Source of the DNA: Nitratidesulfovibrio sp.
GTDB taxonomy: Bacteria; Desulfobacterota; Desulfovibrionia; Desulfovibrionales; Desulfovibrionaceae
Direction of reading: 5' to 3'
DNA length: 64,000 nucleotides
Assembly (NCBI RefSeq): GCF_040373385.1
Contig: NZ_JBDXXH010000008.1
Coordinates: 124,001-188,000 of the forward strand
Under the pieces are notes generated by a model. That model made no database searches and was not told the origin of the DNA. It saw only the letters and a list, made by a program, of their open reading frames with translations. Position numbers and translations under genes: made by a program. Positions 1 to 8,261 of the stretch are shown one piece after another; within the stretch, counting starts at the first letter, position 1; each line of letters begins with the position of its first letter.

Positions 1-202
1 GTGAGTGGGCCAGTTCGTCCTGCCCGATGGTTTCCCGGTTCCAGACAAAGACCATGCCCCCCCACTGCTCGGCGGTCAGGTCGATGCCTGCCTGGGCCAT
101 GCGGCGGCGCAGGAAGGACGCCATGAGGCGGTTCGCCGTGAAGGTCATGAACCCGAGGGAGCCTTCCGGGTCGAAAAAAAAGTTGTTCATGTCAACCATC
201 AT
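1..202 (-). CDS. MarR-family transcriptional regulator, N-terminal part (cut by window edge)
   Basis: About 66 codons are visible, reading leftward off the window. The translation begins MMVDMNNFFFDPEGSLGF and continues through a helical stretch (RLMASFLRRRMAQAGIDLTAEQW) typical of the first helices of MarR-type winged-helix regulators. Starts at 202, 199 or 190 are possible; none has a clear Shine-Dalgarno site. A TTGACA at 226-231 (minus strand) lies 17 bases from a CATGAT hexamer overlapping the start codons, so the message could be leaderless. The wing and effector pocket are outside the window, so the ligand cannot be guessed. The family call is from the N-terminus only. Confidence 0.6.
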   Translation of the reverse strand, partial: MMVDMNNFFFDPEGSLGFMTFTANRLMASFLRRRMAQAGIDLTAEQWGGMVFVWNRETIGQDELAHS

Positions 203-479
203 GGAGAATATGGTTGTCCGTGTCAACTGTTTTCGCGGTTGCCAAGGCCGAGGTGGCGGGGGGCTGGAACGGTCGGGGCGTGCGTGATGACCCGCGCCGG
301 AAGGCGCACGGGTGCCTGCCCCGCAGATGGGGGCAAGGGGGAGGGGCGGCGGCGTGGCCGCAGGCAACGGCAGACCCGCCGCGATGCAGGATCGGGCGTG
401 CCCGTTGTCCGTGGGATGGCGGCGCGCGCCGTCCGGCTTGTCCGGCATCGGTCCGCCTGGGGTGGCGGCCCGACGGCGT

Positions 480-851
480 CTAGTACGCCCCGGCGTGGGT
501 GGTGGCGGCCACGGGGCGACCTGCCTGCGTTTCAAGCTCCGTCTGGCAGTGCACGCACAGGCGGGTGGTGGGGCGGGCCAGCAGGCGGGGCAGCGGGATG
601 TCGTCGCCGCAGGCGTCGCACACGCCGTAGTCCTGGCTGTCCATGGCGCGCAGCACCCCTTCGATCTCGCGGATGCGCCGCCCGGCGCGGTCCAGAAGGG
701 TCATGCTGAGGGCTAGTTCGCTGATGCGCGAGGCGAATTCGTTCTCGTCGGCGCAGGCTTCCACGCCGCCCTCCACCAGCATCTGGCGGCGCAGGTGGGT
801 GAGCTCGGATTCAAGGCGGCGGCGGATTTCGACGTGTTGACGGTCGGTCAT
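480..851 (-). CDS. DksA/TraR-family C4 zinc-finger protein
   Basis: This 123-residue protein belongs to the DksA/TraR family, whose members bind the secondary channel of RNA polymerase and modulate initiation, often with ppGpp. The C-terminal zinc finger is intact: C-x2-C-x17-C-x2-C, beginning at VCDACGDD and ending at LCVHCQ. The N-terminal half (MTDRQHVEIRRRLESELTHL) is helical and suits the coiled-coil finger. The start at 851 is chosen because GGAAGGAA lies 6-8 bases upstream; a longer open frame to 1028 has no such site. It is shorter than E. coli DksA (151 aa), nearer to the short DksA-like proteins, so the specific paralogue is not assigned. It is divergent from the acyltransferase gene. 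Confidence 0.88.
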   Translation of the reverse strand: MTDRQHVEIRRRLESELTHLRRQMLVEGGVEACADENEFASRISELALSMTLLDRAGRRIREIEGVLRAMDSQDYGVCDACGDDIPLPRLLARPTTRLCVHCQTELETQAGRPVAATTHAGAY

Positions 852-1276
852 GGCGTGTTCCTTCCGTGCGCGGCGCCGGGCGTGCGGCCCGCGCGGTCTG
901 CGGGGTGGCCCATGCGGTTCGGCCGACCCCGGTTTCCGGACACTGCCCCTTCTGCCCCAGGGACGGGATTGCTGGGCGACGGCGCGGCGACGGGCCATCG
1001 ACAATCGGGTGACACCCGCGCCATCCATTCCCCGCCCTGTCCCCCTTCACACAATGTTCACCGACCGGTCATGGCTTCTCCACGTGGCGCGCCTATCCAT
1101 GCATGCAACAGGACTCCATTTCGCGGAACAGGCACGCAGTCGCCACGGGACGGAAACCGCTCGCCACGCCACCCCCCGGTCGTCCGTCGTCAGCAGGCCT
1201 TCGGGCCGACATGCAGGCGGCGCCCGCTGCCCTCCGCGCCACCAGTCTCCGGCCAGCAGGCCGCCCAGGAGGACGC
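852..1276. other. Gene-free divergent promoter region
   Basis: This 425-base stretch separates the leftward DksA-type gene from the rightward acyltransferase gene and should hold both promoters. I see no convincing -35/-10 pair, no tandem repeat and no ORF with a ribosome binding site. Confidence 0.5.
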
Positions 1277-3295
1277 ATGGACATGCTCCGCCCCCGCACC
1301 CCCGCAAACGCCGTCCCGCCCCCCCATATAATGGATACGCCGCCGGTCTCCTCGCTGGTGGCCGCCCCGGCCCGTACGGGGCTGGCCCCTGCGGACGCGG
1401 TCCTGGCGCATCCCGCGCATTCCCGCTCGCTGGTGCCCGCCGCCGCCCGCCGCATTCCCGCGCCGTTGCGCATTCCGCTGCTGCACCTTCTGGGCGTGGG
1501 GCGCATCGATTCGCTGTACCGGGCCATGCCGCAGGGCGGAACGCCGCTGGACTTCGCCCACCTGGCCCTGGACGTGCTGGGCGTGTCCGTGCGGGCAGAG
1601 GGCGAGGGCTTCGAGGGCGTGCCCGCCACCGGTCCCCTGATCATGGTGGCCAACCACCCCTTCGGCGCGCTGGAAGGGCTGGTGCTGGCGAAAGCCCTGC
1701 TGCCGGTGCGGCCCGACCTGCGCTTTCTGGCCAACTACATGCTGGCGGCGGTGCCGGAACTGCGCGAACTGATCTTTTCCGTGGATCCGTTCGGCGGGGA
1801 CGGCGCACAGCGCCGCAACATGGCGGGCCTGCGCCAGGCCATCCGCCACGTGACCGAGGGCGGCGCGCTGGTGGTGTTCCCCTCGGGCACGGTGTCGCAC
1901 CTGCAACCCTCGCGGCGCGAGATCACCGACCCCACGTGGCAGTCCACGGTGGGGCGGCTGGTGCGCCGTACCGGGGCCGATGCCCTGCCCCTGTACTTTC
2001 ACGGGCGCAATTCCATGCTTTTCAACCTGATGGGCCTGCTGCATCCCGTGGCGCGCACGGCCATGCTGCCCAAGGAACTTTTGCGCAAGCGCAACACCAT
2101 GGTCACCCTCAGCGTGGGGCGCCCCGTGGCCGCCGCCACCCTGAGCGAGCTGCCCGACGACGAGGCGCGCACCGGCTACCTGCGCATGCGCTGCTATGCC
2201 CTGAAGCCCAAGCCGCGCCGGGTGCTGTCCCTGCCCCTGCTGCGGGCGCGGGCCGTGCCCGACCACCCCGACACCTCCGGTTCCACCGGTGCCGTTGCCG
2301 CTTCCGGCGGGCAGTCCGCGCGGCGCATGCGGCCCATCGCCGCCGCCCGTCCGCTGGAATTGCTGGAGGCTGAACTGGCGGCCATTCCGCAGGAGGATGT
2401 GCTGCTGCGCGAGGGGCCGTGGACCATCGTGGAGACGACGGCCCACCGCTCGCCCGAGCTGATTCGTGAAATAGGTCGCCTGCGCGAGGTGACCTTTCGT
2501 GCCGTGGGCGAGGGCAGCGGCGCGCCGCTGGACCTCGACGCCTTTGACGCCAGCTACCGCCATCTCGTCCTGTGGCACGAAGGCGACCACGCCATGGCCG
2601 GTGCCTACCGGCTGGGCGAGGTGGACGCCATCCTCACCGCGCAGGGGCAGCGGGGGTTGTATTCCTCGTCCCTGTTCCGGTTCCGCCCGGAATTCTTCGA
2701 CGGCGCGCCCGCGCTGGAACTGGGCCGGGCCTTCGTGGCGGCGGACTACCAGCGCGACTATGCCCCCCTGCTGCTGCTGTGGAAGGGCATCGGCCAGTTC
2801 ATCCTCAAGCGCCCCGGCGTACGCCGCCTGTTCGGCCCGGTAAGCGTGAGCCTGGACTATACCCCGTATTCGCTGAACGCCATCATGGACTACCTGACCC
2901 GCCACCACGGGTGCGCGGCCACGGCCCGGCTGGTGCGGGGCCGCGCGGCACCGTCGCTGCGCCAGCCGGGCTGCCTGCGGCGCATCGAGCCTGCCGGGCT
3001 GGACTGGAACGCGCTGTGCGCACTGGTGCGCGACATGGAAGGCGGGCGTACCATTCCCATCCTGTTCAAGCACTACCTGAAGCTGGGCGGGCGCATCGCC
3101 ACCTTCCACGTGGACCGCGCCTTCGGCTCGCTGGACGCCTTCCTGATCATCGACCTGCTGGAATCGCCGCCCCGCATGCTGCAACGGTTCATGGGCGTAG
3201 ACGGGCTGGAACGCTATTACGCCCAGACTCCGGGCGGCACCGGCGAGGACGCGGGCCGCGACACCGGGTTGGCCGCCGTGGCCGGGGGGGCGTAG
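1277..3295 (+). CDS. Two-domain acyltransferase: PlsC-like plus OlsB/GNAT-like (OlsF-type candidate)
   Basis: The 672-residue product fuses two lipid acyltransferase domains. Residues about 70-310 are PlsC/lysophospholipid acyltransferase-like, with the motif NHPFGALEG (HX4E-type instead of HX4D) and a VVFPSGT block. Residues about 370-580 resemble the OlsB-type N-acyltransferase (hemolysin-like GNAT), with LYSSSLFRF and LELGRAFVAADYQ. This architecture is that of OlsF-type enzymes, which make ornithine lipid by successive N- and O-acylation. The start at 1277 follows a strong AGGAGG at 1267-1272; the open frame extends upstream to 1103 without such a site. The Gly/Pro-rich link between domains is low complexity. 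Inference: membrane-associated synthesis of a phosphorus-free aminolipid. The substrate is not proven. Confidence 0.8.
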   Translation: MDMLRPRTPANAVPPPHIMDTPPVSSLVAAPARTGLAPADAVLAHPAHSRSLVPAAARRIPAPLRIPLLHLLGVGRIDSLYRAMPQGGTPLDFAHLALDVLGVSVRAEGEGFEGVPATGPLIMVANHPFGALEGLVLAKALLPVRPDLRFLANYMLAAVPELRELIFSVDPFGGDGAQRRNMAGLRQAIRHVTEGGALVVFPSGTVSHLQPSRREITDPTWQSTVGRLVRRTGADALPLYFHGRNSMLFNLMGLLHPVARTAMLPKELLRKRNTMVTLSVGRPVAAATLSELPDDEARTGYLRMRCYALKPKPRRVLSLPLLRARAVPDHPDTSGSTGAVAASGGQSARRMRPIAAARPLELLEAELAAIPQEDVLLREGPWTIVETTAHRSPELIREIGRLREVTFRAVGEGSGAPLDLDAFDASYRHLVLWHEGDHAMAGAYRLGEVDAILTAQGQRGLYSSSLFRFRPEFFDGAPALELGRAFVAADYQRDYAPLLLLWKGIGQFILKRPGVRRLFGPVSVSLDYTPYSLNAIMDYLTRHHGCAATARLVRGRAAPSLRQPGCLRRIEPAGLDWNALCALVRDMEGGRTIPILFKHYLKLGGRIATFHVDRAFGSLDAFLIIDLLESPPRMLQRFMGVDGLERYYAQTPGGTGEDAGRDTGLAAVAGGA

Positions 3296-3610
3296 ATGCC
3301 CGCCCAAATGCTCTCCCGGTTGACAGATGCCGCCATGCGGGTACCCTTGCCCGCATATACCGGCGAAATGCCGCATGCGCCGCATGGTGGCGGCGCGGGG
3401 CAGAGGGCATTGCGGGCCGCCCTGCATCTGGGTTTGGGCATGCGGCGCGCGGCGGGGTACGCGGCAGACTGCGCGGCGGGCTGCATGATGCGCCTGCGCG
3501 CCCGGCGGGGGCCAACCTCCGTTCCGCTGCCTGCCGCGTCCGTCCCTGTCGCACCCATCCCCGTCGCGCTGGCGCGCGGGGCAAAGCGGCCGCCGGAAAC
3601 GGAGGCATCC
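3296..3610 (+). other. Gene-free leader between acyltransferase and DUF523 gene
   Basis: The frame of the DUF523 protein stays open back to 3296, but the family starts at MIYVVSACLAG, preceded by GGAGG at 3601-3605. I therefore treat these 315 bases as non-coding. A TTGACA at 3319-3324 has only a poor -10 partner, so a promoter here is possible but weak. Confidence 0.4.
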
Positions 3611-4033
3611 ATGATTTACGTGGTCAGCGCCTGTCTGGCGGGCGTGGCCTGCCGCTTCGACGCAGAGGCCAACCCCCGCGAAGGGGTCATCGAACTGGTG
3701 CGGCAGGGGCTGGCCCTGCCGGTCTGTCCGGAGCAGTTGGGCGGATTGCCCACGCCGCGCCCGCCGTGCGAACTGCGCGAAGGGCGGGTGCTGTGCCGCG
3801 AGGCCGACGGTACCCTGTCCGACGCCACTGACGCCTTTGCCAAAGGGGCCGAGGAAGGCGTGCGTCTGGCCCTGCTGGCGGGCTGTACCGAGGCCATCCT
3901 GAAGGCGCGTTCGCCCTCGTGCGGGTGCGGGCGCATCTACGACGGCACCTTTTCCCGGACGCTGGTGGCTGGCGATGGCCTGTTCGCCGCCGCCCTGCGC
4001 AAGGCGGGCATCACGGTGCGTTGCGACGAATAG
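3611..4033 (+). CDS. DUF523 family protein
   Basis: This 140-residue cysteine-containing protein matches the DUF523 family in length and motifs: an N-terminal VSACLAGVACRFD, a central VCPEQLGGLPTPRPP, and SPSCGCGRIYDG near residue 105. In some bacteria the domain stands alone as here; in others it is fused to DUF1722. Its biochemical function is unknown; the conserved cysteines suggest metal or cofactor binding. The start is fixed by GGAGG six bases upstream. It lies on the same strand 315 bases after the acyltransferase and is closed by a strong hairpin at 4116-4153. Confidence 0.85.
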   Translation: MIYVVSACLAGVACRFDAEANPREGVIELVRQGLALPVCPEQLGGLPTPRPPCELREGRVLCREADGTLSDATDAFAKGAEEGVRLALLAGCTEAILKARSPSCGCGRIYDGTFSRTLVAGDGLFAAALRKAGITVRCDE

Positions 4034-4115
4034 CCGAAAGCGCGGCACCAGCGGCGGGCGTGTTGCCTGGCGGGTGTGCCCCGTATGCGTCGTATGCGCC
4101 GGGCGACGGAATTTT

Positions 4116-4153
4116 CGGAGCCGGAAAGGGAGCATGTTCCCTTTCCGGCTCCG
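4116..4153 (+). terminator. Hairpin terminator after the DUF523 gene
   Basis: A perfect 16-bp stem (CGGAGCCGGAAAGGGA and its complement) encloses a six-base loop GCATGT. The U tract is poor on the plus strand; on the minus strand the hairpin is followed by AAAATT, so activity may be bidirectional. Confidence 0.7.
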
Positions 4154-4369
4154 TTCGCGTTGGTGGGGAATCGGAAAGAAGCCCGAAGGGGGATGGGCGT
4201 GCCCCAGTTGTGCCTTCAGTGGCATGCCCCGTTGTGTGCCCTGCTGTGTGTCCTGCTGTAGCCTGACGGGGGCCAATGCCGGGGTGCCCAGCCGGGTGTT
4301 TGCGGTACAGCGGAAGCTGGGCAGGGCGGTGTGTCGGCATGCGCAAGGAGGGAGAGGGGAGGATGCATT

Positions 4370-4420
4370 TTGCACACGTGCAGGCAATTTGTGCAAAGGC
4401 AATGTGCATGGGGTTGCACA
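4370..4420 (+). promoter_or_regulatory. Upstream half-sites for an enhancer-binding protein
   Basis: Four related half-sites alternate in orientation in an AT-richer patch: TTGCACA at 4370-4376, TGTGCAA at 4390-4396, TGTGCAT at 4403-4409 and TTGCACA at 4414-4420. They lie about 65-115 bases upstream of the sigma-54 promoter at 4483-4498, the usual distance for an NtrC-type activator. No matching regulator is adjacent. Confidence 0.6.
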
Positions 4421-4482
4421 ATAAAAGTCTGCACTTTTTCTTAAGAAACAGTAACATGCTGAAAAAACAAAATTTCAATGTT

Positions 4483-4498
4483 TGGCACGGCCTGTGCT
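4483..4498 (+). promoter_or_regulatory. Sigma-54 promoter
   Basis: The sequence TGGCACGGCCTGTGCT matches the -24/-12 consensus at all but one specified position, with GG and GC elements separated by exactly 10 bases. It follows an AT-rich segment and upstream half-sites. Transcription would run rightward from about 4510 into a stretch without a clear gene. Confidence 0.75.
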
Positions 4499-5150
4499 AA
4501 TTCCCTGTCAGCGCATGACAACGCTGCCCTTCGAAGAGTGCAAGCCCTAGCTGATCCCCCTGCTCTGACCGCCGCGACCCGCCGGTCGCGGCGGTCCCCC
4601 CTCCCCTCCGGCGCAACGGAGGAAGACGGGACGGAGCAGGAAAGGGACAAGGCGCCCGAAGGCAACCCCACGTGCGGCCCGGCACGTTCCGGGCGGCAGG
4701 GGAACTCCGCGAGACCTTCGCGGATACGGTGGACGTGTGGCGTCCCGTTCCCCACCGCTCCTGGCCCCTCTCCGGTTCCCCCTTGCGGAGAAGGGCACGG
4801 GCAATGAATTCGCGGCAACGGCCGCCGGGCCAAGGCGACGGCCCGGACGACCGAAGCGATACGGGAGCACCGGCTGCCCGCCGCAATGCACCCGCACTGT
4901 GCAGGACCGACCTCCTCCTGTCCGCACGGTATCTCCAGCCGGGGGCTTGGAGCCCCCGGAAGCGACCAGCGGTCGCCACGGCGACCGACGACATAGTGCC
5001 CAAAGCACACGAGACAGCGACCAGCCCATACTCCTCCTTCGTTGATGCAGTGACCGCAGGGGCGGCGGGACAGCCCACCCGCCGCCCCCCCCTTGGACCC
5101 CCTGATCCCCTGGTTCCCCTTGGTTTTCTGGACATCCGACCCCCTTGCAG

Positions 5151-5181
5151 GACCCCGGCCCCCGTGGCCGGGGTCTTGTTT
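5151..5181 (+). terminator. Rho-independent terminator
   Basis: A ten-bp stem GACCCCGGCC / GGCCGGGGTC with a five-base loop is followed by TTGTTT. It would end a transcript from the sigma-54 promoter at 4483-4498, giving an RNA of about 670 bases. Confidence 0.75.
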
Positions 5182-5401
5182 CTGGCAGGGCGGACACGGG
5201 GGACCACGCGGCGGAGGGGCGGCGGAGGGGCGGCGGCGGGCAACCCGCTGCGCCCCGTGCCCTCACGCCTCCTGCGGCCCGCGCCCCTGCCCCGGTCACG
5301 TTGACACCGCTCGCCCCACGCGACTACCATCACACGGGATTCCGGGGCGTCCTCACGCGGCCGGAGTTCCCCCCGCAATCCCCACAGCCACAAGGACAGG
5401 C

Positions 5402-5560
5402 ATGGACAGCTACATCGTTCGCGGCATCCTCATCGGCGGTTCCCTCGGCGTGTTCGCGGCGCTGCTGGGCCTTAGCGACAGCATTCCCCGCGCCTTCGGC
5501 GTGGGCATGATCGGCGGGTTTCTGGCGGGCATCACCCTGGAACGCCGCCGCCGGAAGTAG
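5402..5560 (+). CDS. Small membrane protein, function unknown
   Basis: A 52-residue peptide begins MDSYIVRGILIGGSLGVF and ends in a positively charged ERRRRK tail. Nearly all of residues 4-46 is hydrophobic with small residues (LLGLSDSIPRAFGVGMIGGF), suggesting two short membrane helices. AAGGA lies six bases upstream of the ATG. I do not recognise a family. It could be co-transcribed with whatever passes the terminator at 5151-5181, or have its own promoter. It converges on the DsbA-type gene. Confidence 0.7.
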   Translation: MDSYIVRGILIGGSLGVFAALLGLSDSIPRAFGVGMIGGFLAGITLERRRRK

Positions 5561-5639
5561 CCCGCGCCCTGCCGTTTCCTTCCGTTTTTCCGTACCGCCA
5601 TTTCCGCGTCGTGCGCCGCATGGTGCGCCGCGCCAATGC

Positions 5640-5674
5640 AAACGGGCCGCCCCGGCAATGCCGGAGCGGCCCGT
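5640..5674 (-). terminator. Hairpin between convergent genes
   Basis: A strong interrupted palindrome (ACGGGCCGC/GCGGCCCGT outer arms, CCGGC/GCCGG inner arms) sits between the small membrane gene and the DsbA-type gene. On the minus strand it is followed by TTTGC, so it most likely terminates the leftward transcript. Confidence 0.65.
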
Positions 5675-5699
5675 GTCGCGTCGTGCGCGGTGCGGCCAG

Positions 5700-6503
5700 C
5701 TACTTTTTGGTCTTGGCCGCCGCCTCCAGCGCCATGTCCACGGCGTCGGAGAAAAGGTCCAGCGGCAGCGAGCCGCGAATGACCAGGTCGTTGACCAGGA
5801 AATACGGGGTGCCCTGCACGTTCAGCGCGCGGGCCTCGGCCATGTCCTCTTCAATGGAATCCTTGACCTTCTTGCCCTTGATGTCCTGGGCCAGGCGCTT
5901 CATGTCCAGCCCGGCCTCGGCGGCGGCCTTCTTGAGGAAGGATTCGCCCTCGGCCACCAGCTTTTCGCGGTCGCGGAACACGGTTTCGTAAAAGGCCCAG
6001 GCCTTCTTGCCGTCCTGCATGCCAGCGGCCACGTGGTACTCGGCGGCCAGCCGCGCGTTGTCGTGGCTGTCCAGCGGCATGTGCTTGAAGACGTAGCGCA
6101 CCTTGTCCTTGTAGTTGGCCAGCAAGAGTTCCATGGTGCCGGCGGCCTGCTGGCAGTAAGGGCAGGTGAAGTCGGAGTAGGCAATGATGGTCACCGGCGC
6201 GTTGGTCGGGCCACGCATGGGGCGGCCTTCCAGGTTGGCCTTCTTGGGCTGGGTCTGGTCCACCTGCCACTGGGAAATGAGCGCCTTCTTGCGGCGCACG
6301 TTGGACCCCTGCTGGGCGATTTCCAGCACGGTTTCGCTGTTGTCGCGCAGCACCTGCATGATCAGCTCGGGATTTTCCTTCAGCAGGTCGCGCAGGGCGG
6401 CCTTCAGCTCTTCGTTGGAGGCGGCCTGCGCGGGCGCGGGAATGGCCGAAGTGGCGGCAAGGGTGAGCGCCAGCAGCAGGGCAATGAACAGGGTACGGAG
6501 CAT
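5700..6503 (-). CDS. DsbA-family thiol-disulfide oxidoreductase (periplasmic)
   Basis: The 267-residue product begins with a clear signal peptide (MLRTLFIALLLALTLAATSA, cleavage likely after AQA near residue 27). A helical region follows, then a thioredoxin fold of the Com1/BdbD DsbA-like type with the active-site motif CPYC (SDFTCPYCQQAAG, about residue 122) and the cis-proline loop GTPYFLVND near residue 230. It should form or isomerise disulfides in exported proteins. GGGAGAAG lies upstream of the start at 6503. It is a single gene, ended by the hairpin at 5640-5674; no DsbB partner is adjacent. Confidence 0.92.
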   Translation of the reverse strand: MLRTLFIALLLALTLAATSAIPAPAQAASNEELKAALRDLLKENPELIMQVLRDNSETVLEIAQQGSNVRRKKALISQWQVDQTQPKKANLEGRPMRGPTNAPVTIIAYSDFTCPYCQQAAGTMELLLANYKDKVRYVFKHMPLDSHDNARLAAEYHVAAGMQDGKKAWAFYETVFRDREKLVAEGESFLKKAAAEAGLDMKRLAQDIKGKKVKDSIEEDMAEARALNVQGTPYFLVNDLVIRGSLPLDLFSDAVDMALEAAAKTKK

Positions 6504-6924
6504 GCGTCTTCTCCCGGAATGGGGCGGATGTGGGCGGGGCAGGCGCGGCCGGAGGGGCATGTCCGGAACTGGCGGGAGGCCGGGCGGACAGGTCGGAGGC
6601 GGCGCGCGACGATACTCGCCCCTTCTACACGCCCGCGATTGCGGGGGCAAGTTCGCGGGTACTTGCCGACGAAGCACGGACAACGCCGGATACTGCGCGC
6701 GGACGACGCACGGACAACGCCGGGGCGGGGCGAATGGAACGGGATGGCGCGCTGTGGGGCGGCGAAGCGCGGATCCGGATGGCGGCGGCGCGGCGAGGAG
6801 GGTGCCGCACCGCCGCGTGTCCGGTCCGTCCACGCAGGGAGAAGGGAGAAAGGCTACACAGAGCCTGTCGACGGCCACGAGCCGGTACATTGACGGGGGT
6901 GGCCGTTGCCGCCATCGGCCCGAA
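6504..6924. other. Gene-free stretch with a 22-bp direct repeat
   Basis: This 421-base stretch lies upstream of the DsbA-type gene and downstream of azlD. Two near-identical 22-mers, differing at one base, lie at 6668-6689 and 6702-6723. No ORF with a ribosome binding site was found. Confidence 0.5.
6668..6723. repeat. Pair of 22-bp direct repeats, 34-bp period
   Basis: The units share GCACGGACAACGCCGG and the preceding GACGA/GACGAC. They lie about 165-220 bases upstream of the DsbA-type start and could be regulator sites or a slippage product. Confidence 0.6.
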
Positions 6925-7251
6925 TCAGGCCATGCCGAAAAACCGTGCACACGCCACGGCCGCCATGCCCACGGCAATGGTGCCGAAGAAGCTGCCCGTG
7001 CGCCACGCCACCAGCGTGGCGGGCACGGCGGCCAGCAGGTACAGGTTGTCGGCGGCCATGTGCAGCGCGCCCTGTTTCATGATCAGGTCCGGGGCCAGCA
7101 GGGCGGCCAGCACCGCGGGCGGCACGAAGGACAGCCAGCGGGTGATGACGGGGTTCAGTTCGCGCTGCGACAGTAGTTGCAGGGGCACGGCGCGGGGTAT
7201 GTAGGTGACGGCAAGCATGCCGCACAGCATCAGGAAGAAGGTGGTGGTCAT
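6925..7251 (-). CDS. azlD: AzlD-family branched-chain amino acid transport subunit
   Basis: A 108-residue integral membrane protein of the AzlD family, the small partner of AzlC in an exporter of branched-chain amino acids or their analogues. It has about four hydrophobic segments, the IPRAVPLQLL motif after the first helix and the family-typical FVPPAVLAALLAPDL. GAGGAG lies upstream of the start at 7251. It is 24 bases downstream of azlC, so the two are one operon. The export role is family knowledge; the substrate is not shown by sequence. Confidence 0.9.
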   Translation of the reverse strand: MTTTFFLMLCGMLAVTYIPRAVPLQLLSQRELNPVITRWLSFVPPAVLAALLAPDLIMKQGALHMAADNLYLLAAVPATLVAWRTGSFFGTIAVGMAAVACARFFGMA

Positions 7252-7275
7252 GTCCGGTCTCCTCGTGGCGCGCGG

Positions 7276-8229
7276 CTACAGGGTGGGGGCGCGGCCCGCC
7301 CCGTTCGGTTGCGCCAGATCAGGCAGACCGGCCAGATCATCCGGCCCGTTCAGGCCGTTCAGGCCGTCCGGTCCATCCGCGTCATTGGTGTTGTCGGCGG
7401 CGTGCTGCGCGGCACCAGCCCGTGCGGGCAGCAGGGTGCACAGGGTGGCCGAGCACACCGTGGCGATGATCACGTTCCACTGTCCGGCCCCGGCCAGCGC
7501 CAGCAGCACGGACAGCACACCGGCCAGCACGGCGGCCAGCGCAAAGCGCCGGGCCTTGCGACAGTAGGGCAGCATCAGGGCGATGAACATGGCGGGCAGG
7601 GCGTAGTCCAGCCCCAGCGGGCGCACGTCGGCCACCAGTTCGCTGCCGAACACGCCGATGATGGTGCCGATGACCCACGCAGACTGCGCGGTCATGTTCA
7701 GGGCCAGGGTTTCGGCGCGGGGCGGCTCGGGCCGCGCATCGCCGGGGGCGGAGGGCAGGCGGCTGACGTGCAGGGCAAAGGTTTCGTCCGTCAACTGGAA
7801 GGCGAACAGCGCTTGCAGCGCACGCGGCCAGCGGCGCAGGGCCGGGGCCAGCGCGGCGGACATCAGCAGGTGGCGCAGGTTGACCACGAAGGTGGTCAGC
7901 ACCACCGTGGCCGGGGATGCCCCGCCCGCCAGCAGGCTGACCGAAATGAGCTGGGCGGACCCGGCGAAGACCATCAGCGACATGCACACCGCGCCGGATG
8001 CGGGCATGCCGGTCTTGCGGGCCAGCACCCCGAAGGCAAAGGCCACCGGCACGTAGCCGAGCACGATGGGCAGGGCCTGGCGCATGCCGGACAGCACGGC
8101 GGCCAGACGGGACGCGGATGCGCCAGCCGTGCGGCGAGACTGGCCGTACGGGTGGGCCTCGGGCAGGCCGGGCGCGGATTGGCGCGACGGGGACGAATGG
8201 CCCTTGTCGGGCGATGAAACGGTAGCCAT
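7276..8229 (-). CDS. azlC: AzlC-family branched-chain amino acid exporter
   Basis: A 317-residue membrane protein of the AzlC (LIV-E) family. The first 50 residues are hydrophilic and variable; the core starts at VLSGMRQALPIVLGYVP and carries FAFGVLARKTGMPASGAV and LTDETFALH, characteristic of AzlC. A Pro/Asn/Asp-rich tail follows the last helix and includes repeated NG/LNGLNGPD steps. GGAGG sits upstream of the ATG at 8229; a longer frame extends to 8493 without one. It is transcribed with azlD and is divergent from a MocR-type regulator that probably controls it. Confidence 0.9.
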   Translation of the reverse strand: MATVSSPDKGHSSPSRQSAPGLPEAHPYGQSRRTAGASASRLAAVLSGMRQALPIVLGYVPVAFAFGVLARKTGMPASGAVCMSLMVFAGSAQLISVSLLAGGASPATVVLTTFVVNLRHLLMSAALAPALRRWPRALQALFAFQLTDETFALHVSRLPSAPGDARPEPPRAETLALNMTAQSAWVIGTIIGVFGSELVADVRPLGLDYALPAMFIALMLPYCRKARRFALAAVLAGVLSVLLALAGAGQWNVIIATVCSATLCTLLPARAGAAQHAADNTNDADGPDGLNGLNGPDDLAGLPDLAQPNGAGRAPTL

Positions 8230-8261
8230 GGTGCAACCTCCGGGTTGCACATGACCATGAA

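Larger units (their letters stand above)
4034..5401 (+). other. 1.37 kb gene-poor region, possible sigma-54-dependent RNA
   Basis: This region holds the terminator at 4116-4153, the half-sites and sigma-54 promoter, then about 640 bases with several GC-rich inverted repeats (for example GGGGGCTTGGAGCCCCC near 4939-4955) and a terminator at 5151-5181. No plus-strand ORF here has both a ribosome binding site and protein-like composition. A minus-strand ATG near 5037 follows AAGGAGG, but its translation is Arg/Gly/Pro-rich shadow sequence. Confidence 0.45.

Noticed and set aside
3296..3610. N-terminal extension of the DUF523 protein to 245 residues
   Set aside because: The family starts at MIYVVSACLAG and a good ribosome binding site lies just before it; the extension is Arg/Ala-rich.
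1190..4402. A 1070-codon minus-strand open frame opposite the acyltransferase and DUF523 genes
   Set aside because: Composition is Gln/His/Gly/Arg/Pro-rich shadow sequence of GC-rich codons; no ribosome binding site, and the plus-strand genes have clear family motifs.
4547..5037. Minus-strand ORF beginning MGWSLSRVLWALCRR after an AAGGAGG
   Set aside because: The ribosome binding site is too close to the ATG, the product soon becomes Arg/Gly/Pro-rich, and it is antisense to the sigma-54 transcript; not strong enough to call.
4034..5401. RNase P RNA, tmRNA, 6S or cobalamin riboswitch in the gene-poor stretch
   Set aside because: None of the conserved core motifs of these RNAs could be found on either strand.
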